NCBI GenBank assembly: GCA_021018995.1
Contig: CM037584.1
Location: 146,647,317-146,711,316, forward strand
Length of the DNA stretch: 64,000 bases
DNA from: Chloranthus sessilifolius
Taxonomy: Eukaryota > Streptophyta > Magnoliopsida > Chloranthales > Chloranthaceae
Direction: 5' to 3'
Under the pieces are notes generated by a model. It made no database searches. It saw nothing but the letters and a program-made list of their open reading frames with translations, and was not told the origin of the DNA. Below are positions 46,291 through 57,829 of this stretch, in pieces (position 1 is the first letter of the stretch; every line of letters starts with the position of its first letter). A program made the position numbers and the translations under genes.

Positions 46291-47189
46291 ACAATGCTAC
46301 CTCAAACTTCTAAAAACCAAACCACCCCAAAAAATCACAAATAAAACCATAAAGCGACCTCACCCAATGTGCGAATCAAATGAAACAAGTGGAATCAAAC
46401 AAAACTAAACCTCCACAAGCGAAGGAAGGGTCCACCATGGTCCACACGTCCTTACCTTCTTTCCTCATTCTTCTTCTTATGTCTCACCTTGTCACTTTCC
46501 ATACAAAATCACCATCCGACTCCCCTCCAACTAACTCCTTTCAGAAAATCAAAACGATACAACCCAGAAACCATCTCCAATAACCATCAACTGAAAATGA
46601 TAATGCACAAAAACCTCATGGGAACGACCCTGTCTCACGCCCCGACGTTACAACATGCCCTACTCTACTGAGAGGCTAAAAAAGGTCCCTCATGACAAGC
46701 AGGCTCCAATCCTAAAAGATTTATCAAAAGAAGAAATCAAACGACTCTACACCTTATTCAGCAAATCTTACACCATCCAAATCATAAACGTAAACATAAT
46801 TTCTCTCTCATCCCTGATCAATCAAATTGAGGGTGATCAAGGAACAATGACAAATTGAAAAATTGCAGATGGGCGGTCACTCCAACCGTTCAATACACCT
46901 AAAAATAAAAAAAAATACATACACTCAAAAACACAAAAATATATTTTTACCCAATAGTGTCTTTGACCCCGATATTTAATGCTCAAAATTTTCCAACATA
47001 TACTTTTACCTAATCGAAAACTCGAAGTTGTGGAACTACTGCTAAGAAACAATGCCTGCACAACCACCTCGCAAGGAGAAAATCAAAACCCACTAGGGAA
47101 GTACTTACATTATTTTGACAGCATGCCCAGGAAACAACTACAGGGAAGGACTTCCTTACCCTTAGAACGATATTCATAACTCAATGATC
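46291..47189 (+). other. Unassigned end of member 1
   Basis: Only short frames (up to about 67 codons) are open. One, 46655-46858, has an LSKEEIKRLYTLF-like stretch, but it is too short to classify. Confidence 0.35.
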
Positions 47190-47354
47190 ATCATGTTTCG
47201 TAGCCTAAATATGCATACTTATATACTTATCATCATCGCAATCATCACAAGGCATTCGCCAGTCATAGGTCATTATCTTCGAAATCATTTTGGGAATCAG
47301 CTAACTCATCGACCGCCCTCCTATTCTGGCAAGTTGATCGAAAGGTCTAGTGAA

Positions 47355-47612
47355 TCATAAAACTTTTTTGAAATATAGAAACTCTAGATTCTCATACATC
47401 TCTTTCACCATTGGAGTTGATGTTAGAGTACAAAGAATGAAAATGCAAGGTTCCATCAAGTGTTTGTAGGGATTTTCGTTACTAAGCTCATAAAAATTAG
47501 AAAATATTTGAATAACATTAGGCTTAACCTCGAAGGTCCCGTTACCGATGGCAGCGGGAAGCCGGATAAATGAGGTTGAAGCAAAGGCTATTGGAGTATA
47601 GTACTCCCTCAA
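47355..47612 (-). pseudogene. Athila-type gag N-terminal fragment
   Basis: Eighty-five codons. The NENPYKHLME stretch aligns with KEDPYKHIDE in the nested element. Frame is lost after about residue 65. Confidence 0.65.
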
Positions 47613-47986
47613 TGTTCTAGTCGCAGGCTATTGTACCTCTTCCATCACGAGAATGAGAGGTTGTAGAGGAGGGTGATCGGTACGTGTGAAATTAAGCTGG
47701 GCTCGAGAAGAACGCAAGGAACCAAGTTTACACCTCAAGGTCCTCTCGATCTCAAGGTCGAATTGCTCAAGAGTAGAAAATTACACTCTCAACCTTGACA
47801 TAAAACCAAAAAATAAAACTAACTAAATCTATAAACAAAGGTGCGTACCTTAGCCTCTCGCAATAATCCCTTTGACCCTTTGGCGGACTTGAACCTTGAT
47901 CTCTAAATCTAAAATTAAAGAAAAATAAAGATTATATAACAAGAACTGAAAGTCTAACTAACTAAGAGACAATTAATCAAATATTG

Positions 47987-48010
47987 CCGCAGTCTTCGCT
48001 AACGGCGGAA
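47987..48010 (-). other. Degenerate tRNA-Asp-type primer-binding site
   Basis: On the minus strand the region opens CCGCCGTTAGCG and lies close to the LTR end, a changed form of the GGCGCCGTTGCC site at 27227. Confidence 0.5.
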
Positions 48011-48019
48011 AAAACTTGA

Positions 48020-49083
48020 TGTGTTCTAAATATGAACTCTTGCAAACGCACAAGTATTGTAATAAAGATGAGCTATTAAGGGTTGTCGGACCCAAAGGAA
48101 TACTAATATCTAATTTAAAGTCTCAATTAGAAAATTGATTTTCAAGGAACTTAAGGTTAAAAGAGATTTATCTAAATAAATCTAATGTTCGCAAAAATAA
48201 TTGATTTAGAAAGCAATGGAGAAAATAGTTTAGGGCCTGTCTTCATCTCAGATTTGTAACAATTTGCAATCCTATTCCTATTCCAATTTGAATTCCGGGT
48301 AGTAACATTCACTTCGCTACAAGCTAAAGCTAGGTAAAATAATCAGAACCTATTCATAGTCATGGACTAGTCGCAACAATATAATCCATCTAATCTCTAG
48401 CAATCTAATCCGTAAACACCATTGCATGAAATCTATCAAACTAAATTACAAATACTAATTCAACGGTGAATATCCCATTAATTCCAGTCATAATCCCTAC
48501 AAGGCAATTACGATTATCGTAAACATAAATTAAACGATTTAGAATCATTCAGAACAAGTCACGAACAAGAGTGAATCTCAATCATGCAATCATTACGATA
48601 AATAAATTCAAATTAGAAAAGAAATTAGAATTTTCAATTAAAATTTATCCTCGATTTACAAGAGCTCCTAAACTTCGGAAACTAGCCATGCATTATTGTT
48701 GGGATCTTCATCATCGGAGTACAACTCTTTGATTCGACTTCAAGACGATGGTTTACACTTCCCCAAACAAAAACTCTAAAAAATCCTAGAAAAGAAAACC
48801 TAAAAAGCAAGGAAATAGAGCTATCTAAAACCTAATTTAGAGTCCTTATTTATATATTCATAAGATCCTAAGACATTCTAAATTAAAGGGGAAGTAGGAA
48901 GGAAAGTCCTAAAAGAGTTGTAAAAGAAAGAGAATGAGAAACCGCCCTAAACTGCTTTACTAATTTTGACTTCATCGCTGATTTTCTTGATCTCGATCGG
49001 TCAAGATCCAATATCGACTGAGGTTATTCCATGAACAAAAGCCACGGGGCATGCCGTGTGCAATTTTACCATTGAGAATATCA
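48020..49083 (-). repeat. LTR of the Athila-like fragment
   Basis: About 1064 bp. It shares the TCGGACCCAAAGGAAT-like motif placed as in other Athila LTRs here. The outer boundary (49083) is set by TG and the position of the TATATAAATAAGG box near 48855 and is uncertain. Confidence 0.5.
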
Positions 49084-50271
49084 TCACTAGAGTTGCAATT
49101 TAAAACGAAATCATTTTTTATAATGGGTCAAAATTTGTTAACAATGAAATGTAACCATTTTTCAGCAAATACATCATCATAGATCCACAACTTACAGGCC
49201 ACAGACCAATGGAGAGGCAAACACAACCAACAAAACTTCTCAAGATACTAAAGAGCACAGTGTCCCAGAACCCAAGAGATTGGCTTAATGGGCTTTTGAA
49301 TGCCATATATGGGCATACTACATAACTTCCCCGGGTCTTCTACTAATTGGTCCCCTTTTTCACTAGTCTATGGCTCTGAGGCCATGTTGGCGGTGGAATA
49401 AAAAATTGGTCCCCATAATGTCTCATGCTTGCTTTGTAGAGTGATTTAAATAATAAAGCCAAATTTGAGAATTTAGAGTGTTTTGATGACAGCATGCCTT
49501 TGTCAACTTAGTATTCGGATTTGTGCAGGTCGTGTTTGGCTAAAGCATAAGATCAAAAGGTTTGGCCAAAGAATTTATGTGAGAGTGAGTTAGTTTTAAG
49601 AGCTACCTAAGTAATCAGAGCCAATATAAAGGTTACAATTTTTTTTTCAAATTAAGAGTGACCATTTCTGGTAAAAAAGTGTTGTAGGAGTCTGGTTATG
49701 CTAATCTGTGCACGGTGGAGGGTCAAGAAATTGACCCTCAATTAATCTAATGTTGCTAAGACCATTTTGTGCTGAAGGATATCTTTTCTGTTTGCTGTCA
49801 GCTCAACCAGGTCAATTGAAGCTATTACCTACTGAGTAGGGTTATCGAACCCAAGGGATAGGGGGGGTTAATACTTAGATCCTTATACCAGAATTAGGAT
49901 TGAAGAGAGAGTGAAATAATGTGAAGAAGAAGGATAAAACAAAGAGGGAAACAACACACTAAAAAAAAAAACTATTAGCAGCAGCCATAAACTGCCGCTA
50001 TTAATATAAAAAACTGCCGCTAATAGTCTTAATAGTTTTTTTGTTAATAGCAGCACTTTTTGCCTGCAAGAAACTGTTGCTAATAGTCTTATTTCTTGTA
50101 GTGACAGTTAGAGGATCAATTCACCAAGAAACATTGCAATTCTAAGTAAGGGACTGGATCTAGTGATCTACCTCTAACTGGCTACAAGCTCAGCTATTGA
50201 GATAAATCTAACTAGATCCAGAGATATGGATTAGTCAAAGAATATAATCTCTCTGCGTTCATGGCCACATA
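49084..50271. other. Unassigned repeats, including an Athila-like LTR piece
   Basis: 49084-49700 holds nothing I can identify, apart from a 62-codon minus-strand frame with hydrophobic content. 49800-50271 contains GGTTATCGAACCCAAGGGAT and GGCTACAAGCTCAGC, landmarks shared with Athila LTRs, so it is probably an LTR remnant. A CACTA MITE lies inside. Confidence 0.4.
49957..50103. mobile_element. CACTA-type MITE, 147 bp
   Basis: It starts CACTA, ends TAGTG, and is flanked by ACA on both sides (49954-49956, 50104-50106), the 3-bp duplication of the CACTA superfamily. Inside, TAATAGCGGCAGTTTT-type units alternate in both orientations. Confidence 0.8.
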
Positions 50272-50981
50272 TGTAATACCCGTCCCTTGAAACTTGTGTC
50301 AGTCAACCAGTTGACTAAGACTTGATAAGACTTGGTTGTGTCAGGTGACTGCCTGAGGCCAAGTCCATCCAAATATGTCAAGCACCCACCTGTAACTAGA
50401 TGGGAATGAGTTGTACCATAGGGCGGCCCTTTAAATTGAGTGGGTGTGGTAGTAATTAAGTAATCACACACCCAACATCTCAAACCACATGTTAAAGACC
50501 AAAACTGACTGATGAATGGTCCTGACCCGAAAAATTGCCCAAATTGGGATTCTATAAAGTTCACAAAATCTGAGGACCCAAAAAGTGATAAAAGAGAAGA
50601 TAGAGACCAAAGGGAGGGTGGAGAGTGGAAACCAACTGTGTCCCACCCTCCCATGCACATGTGAAATGAGAGAGAGGAGAGGAGAGAGAGTGAAGCTTGG
50701 GAAGACCCAGCTTGACACATGTCAAGCTTGTCCCCTACCTTCCCTTGCAATAATTGAATACCACCTTCCCACCTTCATTCCATTCAATCTTCTTCCTCCA
50801 TCTTTCTCTATTACAGCTCCTCCACCTCTAGCTTTGGTCCTCCACATCCAACCATTGAATCTTTGATCCTCCACCACCATTGAACTCCCCTTCTCCTCTA
50901 GCCTAACATACCTCAATTTCAGCCCCATCCCAACCTATATCTCCATAGAATTCTACACAAACCAGCAAGCTAGGAAAAGAG
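50272..50981 (+). mobile_element. Chromovirus-like LTR fragment
   Basis: It starts TGTAATACCCGTCCC, a common chromovirus LTR start. The 163-codon minus-strand open frame here (50750-50259) has no domain and lies in LTR-like sequence. The fragment is cut by the LTR at 50982. Confidence 0.45.
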
Positions 50982-51102
50982 TGTAGACACCCCATTTTCA
51001 ACCCCTCAGAGTACACAAAAGTGTTCAGGCAACCATTGGCCTAGCCCTGAGCTCTTGAAAAGTCAACCTCAACCAAAAGCCTCAAAACCCATATCTCAGG
51101 GA

Positions 51103-51541
51103 CTTATAAGCTGGAACTCCAACGTATAATCAATTATATGTTAGACTCCCAGTTAATAATTGGACCCAACCCGGGATGAGTTCCTGATTATACGCTAGAA
51201 ACCCAACATATAATTGATTATACGCTGGACACCCAACGTATAATTAGTCTGCTTTGGACTAGGACTCTAATACTTCGCAAACCGATCTCCCTCCCGGATT
51301 ATACGCTGAAAGATAGTGTATAATTCATTATACATTGGGATACCAGTGTATAATCAGTCCATTTTGGACTGGGACTCTTTCTCTGCAGGCTTATCCAGTT
51401 GTCCGGTCATCAGCTGGTCACCCTAACCGACTCCCCCGCGATCGTTTGAATTATACGCTAGAGCCACAACGTATAATTCATTATGCGCTTGATTCCCAAC
51501 GTATAATATGGATTATACACAGGACTTCCAGCGTATAATTT
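51103..51541. repeat. Array of eight 28-bp inverted repeats in U3
   Basis: Units follow the pattern ATTATACGCTGG, four variable bases, CCAACGTATAAT. They occur near 51103, 51163, 51193, 51298, 51323, 51449, 51479 and 51513. The arms are far better conserved than the centres. Confidence 0.85.
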
Positions 51542-51571
51542 AGAATCATGTGTGTATAATTGACTGTATAC

Positions 51572-51579
51572 TATAAATA
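51572..51579 (+). promoter_or_regulatory. TATA box in LTR of member 2
   Basis: CTATAAATAGGCCCC, immediately after the inverted-repeat array. Confidence 0.65.
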
Positions 51580-54500
51580 GGCCCCTACCCCTCTCATTCA
51601 CAAAACACAATTTTTTGCTTTTTCTCTTCAGAACTCTTGAGGTTGGCTCTGAGATTCTAAATTAGAACTGAGTTGAACTCTAAGTGTTGGGCTTTGAACT
51701 TTGACTCTCTTCCAGGAATCTTGTAGAATAGTCATTTTAGTTGGGGTTGGCCTTTCTACTTCAATTCCCGAGGGGTCCGAAGAGAGATAAAGCTAGCCTT
51801 AGATCCGACCCTTAGGAAACCCCTACCGAAATTTCTAACTTACATCCAATTAGGGTCACGCCTCATATTCTCATCATAATTTCAAAACCAATCATAGCCA
51901 TCCAAACTGATTTTCCCAAGGGAGCCAACGGACGGTACGCTGGAATGGATTTGATCTTCCCACGCATAAAGGACCAACACACCCCTTTAGTTAGACCATT
52001 TAGGATTAGGAAAACCCCAAATTAGTTAAAAACCTAGGCAAACCTTAGCTATTAAAGTCGGCAGGCCGGCATTTAGCATAGGGGTCCAAACAAATCATCC
52101 CCTGCTCATCCTCATGAGCAATGACATTTTACAGTGTCGATAATCATTTGTAGATGGTGATCACGAACCAGGTATATATTTAAATTCGGTTGCAACTAAT
52201 GATATTTATTTATAGGTGCAGATAAGCCCCCCATTCATCACATTCCACCTGCTATTCACAAACAGAGTCCCCTTGTGATCACACTGGGCCATTTTCCCGA
52301 ATCCGAGAGGATTCCTGAAAAATGTGTATCAACAGAATGGCAATCACGGTGGGACTGCTTTTACTAGGGTTGCCCCGTTTTAATTAATTTGGGTTTCTTA
52401 ATTTATTTTCTTTTATCACTTCTAGCACACACTAAACACGCATACTAGGCATTATTCAGAAACCAATCTATACTATGCCCCTATGTTGTGAAAGGGCCGG
52501 TGTAATCATCTCTTCAGGGATTCGATTCGGGGAACTTCCTATACATCAGACCTTCCCGTAAGACTTAATCAGGAAAGGATTGTACCCACCCCCCTTTGAC
52601 CTTGAAAACACCCGCATATTCGATAAGAAAAGCCTAGGTACCCGAACTAGAATAGGAACATCCCTTTCGCCTTAGTCCTAAAACCTGTGAGATTGAGTGC
52701 TTGTGCTATCAACTTTTCCAAAAAAAAGGTCAGACATCAAAAAATTTAACTTCAATAATAATGACTCATCCTCATGGGGCTTCCATAAGAATCATGAGTA
52801 TTATATTGGGTCGTCTCAACAGATAGCCCAAGATCATAGTCAGGTAAATATGGGTGGTGAAAGTGAAGAATCACCCTTTACTCCACCAAATACTAGAGAC
52901 AATAGCACTGGGCTGAGCTACACCGCCAAACAAATTATAAACCTTACTACCCATGCATTGTCAAAGGGAGGAAAAGAACCCATAATTCTGTTTCAAGCCT
53001 TGGGTGGTTTGTACCAAGGCATCCTTGACTGACAGGTGGTGGATGACCAAGGACGTGTCATTAGTGAACGCGTAACAAACATACTTTTTGTACCCTACAC
53101 AACGATAACCGTCAAAAACAACTCTTTCTTGAGACATCTAAAAAGAAGACTGCCATAAGAACCTCGTTCAGATCTTAGACAACTATATGGCTAAGAGAGA
53201 GCATCCAAACAATCTTTTGGATTCAACAAATTATGTCAAGATCTCGAATTCACTACACCTGCTGGTTTTAAACCTCCAAAATTCAACCAGTATAACAGTT
53301 CAAGAAATCTGAACCATCAATTGGCACTCTTCGGTAACGACTGTCAATCAATCCGCACTAATCATGGGATTCTAATCCATTACTATCAAAGATCTCTAGA
53401 AGGAGAAGCTCTAGACTAGTTTGTCGCTCTACCTTTGGCTAAAATCAAGGTATTCGAAGATCTGGCATATAGATTCGTAGACTAATACAAACACATGACT
53501 CACTGTAACAACCCAAAATTTTTGTAAATATTGATTTGCTGACCTTTGACGAGAATGCAACCTTTTGACTGATTTGACCTGAGTCAAATCATTGAACCTG
53601 GGTAACGTGGCGTCAAACCCACTTGTTATAATTGGGGGTACAAGCCAAACACATTAAAGCCCAACTCGTACCCTGTGTAGAGTGTACGTTTGTTTATACA
53701 TGTTACACACGAAACCGAGCCCAATGTTTGAACTTGGGCCTCAACCCGAATTTCAACTAGTAGACCCGAGCCCAATAACCCAACCCGTCACATGGCACCC
53801 AACCGAGTGTACATATTCGGCAAGACACGTAATATTGCCTTGGAACTTTTGAAATAATTAATTTAGAAGAATGTATTTTATGTGAAAAGTGTGCGCAACT
53901 AATTGGGTAGACGAGTTGGACCGATTAGGGCCGACTAATTAGGCTGACTGATTGGGCCGACTAATTGAACCAACCAGTTGGACCGACTAATTGGGTTGAC
54001 TAGTTGAGCCGACCATTTGAGCTGACTTTGGCCCTTTGGTAGGTGAGCTAAGACTTAATTTGGGTGTGCTAGTTTCACACCGGACCAAACCTCCATTTGG
54101 AATGGAACTAACACCTCACTTAGGTGTATTGGTTTCACAACTAATCTAAGACCAAGTGGATAAGAGCAAACACACCAAATAGGTGTGAGTGCTTAGCATT
54201 TAGGCAAGCCCAAATGTATATGAGAATAGCTTCTCGGGTAAGCTTGAATTGCAAAGGAAATTTCAAGAGAAGTTTTAGAAGAGGAAATGAAGAGAGAAGA
54301 AGCTTCATCCCTTGCATTTTGCGACCCAATTTGCCGTTTGATCTCCTCCCAAATCCTTATTTCTTCTTCTAGGAGATCTTCGCTCATTCCGTCCATGTGA
54401 AACTCGATTTCGTCTTCATAAGAGTGAAGAGAAGAGCTTGGAGAAATACCTCCTTTCTTTGCATTTTGAAGCCCAAAATCACCATTGATCTTTTTGCCAA

Positions 54501-55755
54501 ACTTCTTCTACTTCTTCAAGACAATTCTTTGCCGATTCCGTAACCGTTAGGTTTCTATTTTTGTTGAAGATTGCGTCATAGAAGTAACGAGTGGGTTTAA
54601 CACAAGTTCCATCAACCCCGATCACCATAGAAGTTGCTTTCATGGGTTTTGAAAGGTAAGATTTATGTTTAATAGTGTAGAGGTAGTTTAGATTTGATGT
54701 ATGAATGATTGGGATGCGTGTGGATGAGTTTTGGGTGTTTTGGATTGAAGACGAAGAAGCCCGAAGGGTTTCTGAAGCTGTCAAAACCGATCGATCGATT
54801 AGATTGTATAGAATAGAAAAGTGTAAAAATTCTAGAGAAAATCGATCGTTCGATTTTGACTAAAGTGCCGACACAGCTTCGGTATTTTGGCCATAGCATT
54901 TTACTTTGAACTCGGATTGACGCGATTTTTTAAGGCGTTGAAAAGAAGACAACAACCTCTATAATGTTTGTGAATTAATAATTTTATGAATCAAATTTTT
55001 TAAGAGTCAAAATTGAGCGATTAATTGGGTTAAGTACTGAGTTAGCACGAACTTGCCTATTTCCGCCCCGATTTTAAGAAAACACTTAAATACGCTAAAA
55101 TTATTAGTAATTATAATCAAGCCTTAATACATCATCATACATGTGATGTAGATTGGGAACGGGAGGTCGTCGATAAGGACCTTGCGTTGCTTTTGTACGA
55201 CTCCAAACTCGAGGTAGGGAAAACTCGATACTCAATCTCATTTTAGATTTTGATTCATAGATCTGAATGATGGAAATTTGTCTAGTTTGCCCGCATTGAA
55301 TGTTTTAAAATCTTTAAATTTTGCATGTGAAATCTAAACTCTGCATTTGAATAAGCATCTGAATATCTGAACTTTGAACTTTGCTTTTGACTATTAAGAA
55401 TTTGATTTGCATCTTGATATTTGAAAAATGAATATGAGTTTTGACTTCTGAATTCGAACATGAACTTTGAACTTGAATTAGAAACTCAAAATTTATATTT
55501 GAACATGAACTCCGAACTATGAATTGACTCGCATTGAATCATCGACTCGCATATGAACTTTATGAAATCCTCGAACCTTGTGAACATTGAATATCTGAAC
55601 TCTGATGGAATATGAACTCCAAAATTGAATACGTAATCTGAACTTTGAATCTTGAATCCGAATATGATCATAGAAATAAAACTCTAAATCTCTAAACTCT
55701 GCATTTGGCCGACACGGCGAGATATCCGTGTATTTGAACATTTAATCAGTAATTT

Positions 55756-55899
55756 GACCGATACGGCGGGTTATCCATAATTAGAATCGGTACGATGGGA
55801 TATTCGTAATTTGAATCGGTATGGTGGGATATCCGTAATTTGAACTGTTACGACGGGATATGCGTAATTTGAACTACTATAGCAGTTTATTTGTAATTT
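55756..55899. repeat. 29-bp tandem repeat, five copies
   Basis: Units read GAATCGGTACGATGGGATAT then YCGTAATTT with substitutions. Single-copy relatives (CGTCGTACCGG) occur near 6160 and 8655. Confidence 0.8.
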
Positions 55900-56830
55900 G
55901 TTATTTTTATTGTGCTTTGAAATCCGAACATTGAATTTGAAATTCCGAACTTTGAACTCTTGAATATGCAAGTTTGAATCTGAAACCTTGAATCCGAATT
56001 TGACTTTTGAACTCTGAGCACGAACTTCGAAAAACCCTTTAGACTCGGAATGTGAACTTTGAATTAGAACCCTATGAACCTTGAAATTGAGACATGAATA
56101 TCAAATCATCAAACTATGAATATGAACATCAAATCTGTGAACTTTAGATCTAAACTATGAAAATGAATTAAGAACCGTGAATCACTGAATATGAATTCCA
56201 AACATAAAGCATTGAATATGAATTTCAAACCTAGAAAGTGAAGTTTGATCTTTGAATACGAGCTTCATACTTTGAAAACTTAGATCTTTGAAATTGAACT
56301 CGAAATTTGATGTTTTTCGGATTTTGGTATTGATATGAAATTACCCTTGAAATTTCTGTCATTGAATCTGTGCATTGCTTAAGGAGATGTACATTGGTAT
56401 TGATTTCTCCCTATTGAGTTGAGAGTGTTAGCTCACCCCGATTATACGTTACAGGTGTAGATCCCGATCTGAACCTCGGAGCTTGAGAATGATCCGGAAG
56501 ACGAAGATCTTCCGCCTATAGAGTTGTCCATAGATAGCGATTTTAGACACGGTGAGATTTAAATTTTTGGACTTGGTACGTTCAATGTTTTTGTAGAATG
56601 ATAGAATTAGTTTTGTACAGACATTGTATGCCACTGTTTAGGCGATGGTTGGCCATCACCGGTGATTTTACTTTAGGTTTTGTTCATATGCTCTATATAG
56701 AAATGAAAATTTTAGTTATGCCATGTATAATATCTACTTTGATTTTCACATCTTGTGGATGTACTGAGTATTCTGTAATCAAATTGTGTTCTGCGACTTG
56801 GCGGTCCTAGTTTTCCCATTTGATTTAAAG

Positions 56831-56831
<1 letters not shown>

Positions 56832-56888
<57 letters not shown>
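56832..56888. repeat. (TA)n microsatellite
   Basis: About 28 uninterrupted TA units near the minus-strand start of the solo LTR. Confidence 0.95.
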
Positions 56889-56891
<3 letters not shown>

Positions 56892-56953
56892 CAAATTATG
56901 TTGGAAAAATCCGGGGTGTCACACTCACAAAAAGATCAGTCTCGCCAACTTGA

Positions 56954-57041
56954 CACTATAAAAAATAAGAATATTAGCGGAAGTTTTTTTGTTAATAATG
57001 GCAGTTTTTGGCTGCCGCTAATAATTTTATTTTTTGTAGTG
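56954..57041. mobile_element. CACTA-type MITE, 88 bp
   Basis: CACTATAAAA to TTTGTAGTG, flanked by TGA on both sides. It sits in gag of member 2, and member 1 shows the uninterrupted sequence. Confidence 0.88.
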
Positions 57042-57044
57042 TGA

Positions 57045-57829
57045 TGACCACAAAACAAGGAGACGAGACTTCGCGACTTTCGTTAGTCGTTGGAGAAGGT
57101 TTGCCACTCAAGTAGGGTATTAGACAAAAGAGAAAGACGCCATAGACATCATAATTGATAATACCCAGGAGCCCTTTCATAGTGCTCTCATACTAAGCAA
57201 CTACCCTTACTTCTCAAACCTCTATTTACGTGTTTCGCGCATATAGCGTCGCATGAAAAATGGAGACTTTAATCTCTCTATACTAACGTCCGAAGGATCC
57301 TCTTCGAACAACCCTAGGGCACAAACTCCAAATAAAATTCTAGGCTCTGAACAAATCAATACAAATCAAGAACGAAAACAAATTAGCTTTCACTCATATG
57401 ATCAAAATACTCAGAATAATCAAAGCCAATTCCCTAAGCAATACCCTAACCAAAATCAACATCCATACCCTAACCAGAATCAAAACTAACACCCCAATAC
57501 TAATGTAAGATACCAACCTAGGAGGGCTAGTTGCCCACCATTGCAAAATACCATATCCAACATATTTGAAATCCTAATTAACTAGCCAAAATCTACTCAG
57601 ATTTCCTCCCGAGAAACCTAGACCATGGTCTCCACATCTAGACTACACGAAATTTTACAGGTTCTATAGGTATGCATCACAAAATCAATCGAAAAACAGT
57701 ATTTATATACCAAAATTTAAAAAGAATGTAACCAAAAAAAAAGGAGAATAATTTTCTCTATCAAAGAGCTAAAATTTAACTAAACCCATGTACACAAACA
57801 AAATATGCTGAAAGAAAAAGATGATAATA
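57045..57829 (+). other. End of gag remnant and downstream flank of the GATA gene
   Basis: Up to about 57490 this is gag of member 2, and 57490-57700 is probably the same element in decayed form. 57700-57829 should contain the 3' UTR of the GATA gene on the minus strand. I do not see a clear AATAAA signal there. Confidence 0.45.

Larger units (their letters stand above)
41551..47180 (+). mobile_element. Gag-only gypsy-type element, member 1 (5' part)
   Basis: An LTR (41551-43292), a putative primer site, a leader and a gag region (43655-45173) are followed by a Lys-Pro repeat region and further AT-rich sequence. I find no protease, RT or integrase up to the point near 47180 where minus-strand Athila-like sequence takes over, and no 3' LTR. 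It is therefore a truncated or non-autonomous element. Its lineage is not settled: the gag type and LTR start resemble Tat more than chromoviruses. Confidence 0.65.
47190..49083 (-). mobile_element. Athila-like element fragment (5' LTR and gag start)
   Basis: On the minus strand an LTR (49083 to 48020, TGATATTCTC to AGAACACA) is followed by a primer-site-like TTCCGCCGTTAGCG block and then a gag piece at 47612-47355. The gag piece reads MREYYTPIAFASTSFIRLP and VIQIFSNFYELSNENPYKHL, the Athila gag N-terminal region also seen at 26963-26745. Nothing after the gag start is present. Confidence 0.7.
50982..52152 (+). repeat. 5' LTR of gag-only element, member 2
   Basis: It starts TGTAGACACCCC and ends near AATCATTTGTA, before the candidate primer site ATGGTGATCACG. 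It carries eight inverted-repeat units and a TATA box. Confidence 0.65.
53504..56923 (-). mobile_element. Chromovirus-type solo LTR, 3420 bp
   Basis: The insert is flanked by CTCAC at 53499-53503 and 56924-56928. On the minus strand it starts TGTGACACCC and ends GGGTTGTTACA, like the LTR at 7677-10879. Removing it with one CTCAC restores the gag sequence of member 1. It has no coding region. It contains a 29-bp minisatellite and a long (TA)n run. Confidence 0.88.
52697..57489 (+). pseudogene. gag of gag-only element, member 2, interrupted
   Basis: 52697-53032 gives the N-terminal part with a LSYTAKQIINLTTHALSKGG block matching RYTAGQILNFTTDKLMKGG in member 1. The core continues in broken frames (FKPPKFNQYNSS and YYQRSLEGEAL near 53270-53410) up to the CTCAC at 53503. 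It resumes at 56929 with a KISLANL-type block, is interrupted by the MITE, continues with a FVSRWRRFATQV block (about 57080), and ends in a Gln/Asn/Pro-rich tail (57253-57489). Several stops are present. Confidence 0.75.
50982..57700 (+). mobile_element. Gag-only gypsy-type element, member 2, interrupted twice
   Basis: An LTR (50982-52152), leader and gag (52697 to about 57489) match member 1 in order. Gag is broken by a solo LTR (53504-56923) and a MITE (56954-57041). After the Gln/Asn/Pro-rich gag tail (about 57250-57490) similarity fades before the 3' side of the GATA gene. No pol and no second LTR are seen. The right boundary is approximate. Confidence 0.65.

Noticed and set aside
50259-50750. 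A 163-codon minus-strand open frame as a gene
   Set aside because: It has no domain, lies in LTR-like sequence starting TGTAATACCC, and its composition is that of the LTR.
56832-56888. (TA)n run as an origin or regulatory element
   Set aside because: Simple microsatellite. Similar runs occur at 58745 and 62524 in unrelated contexts.
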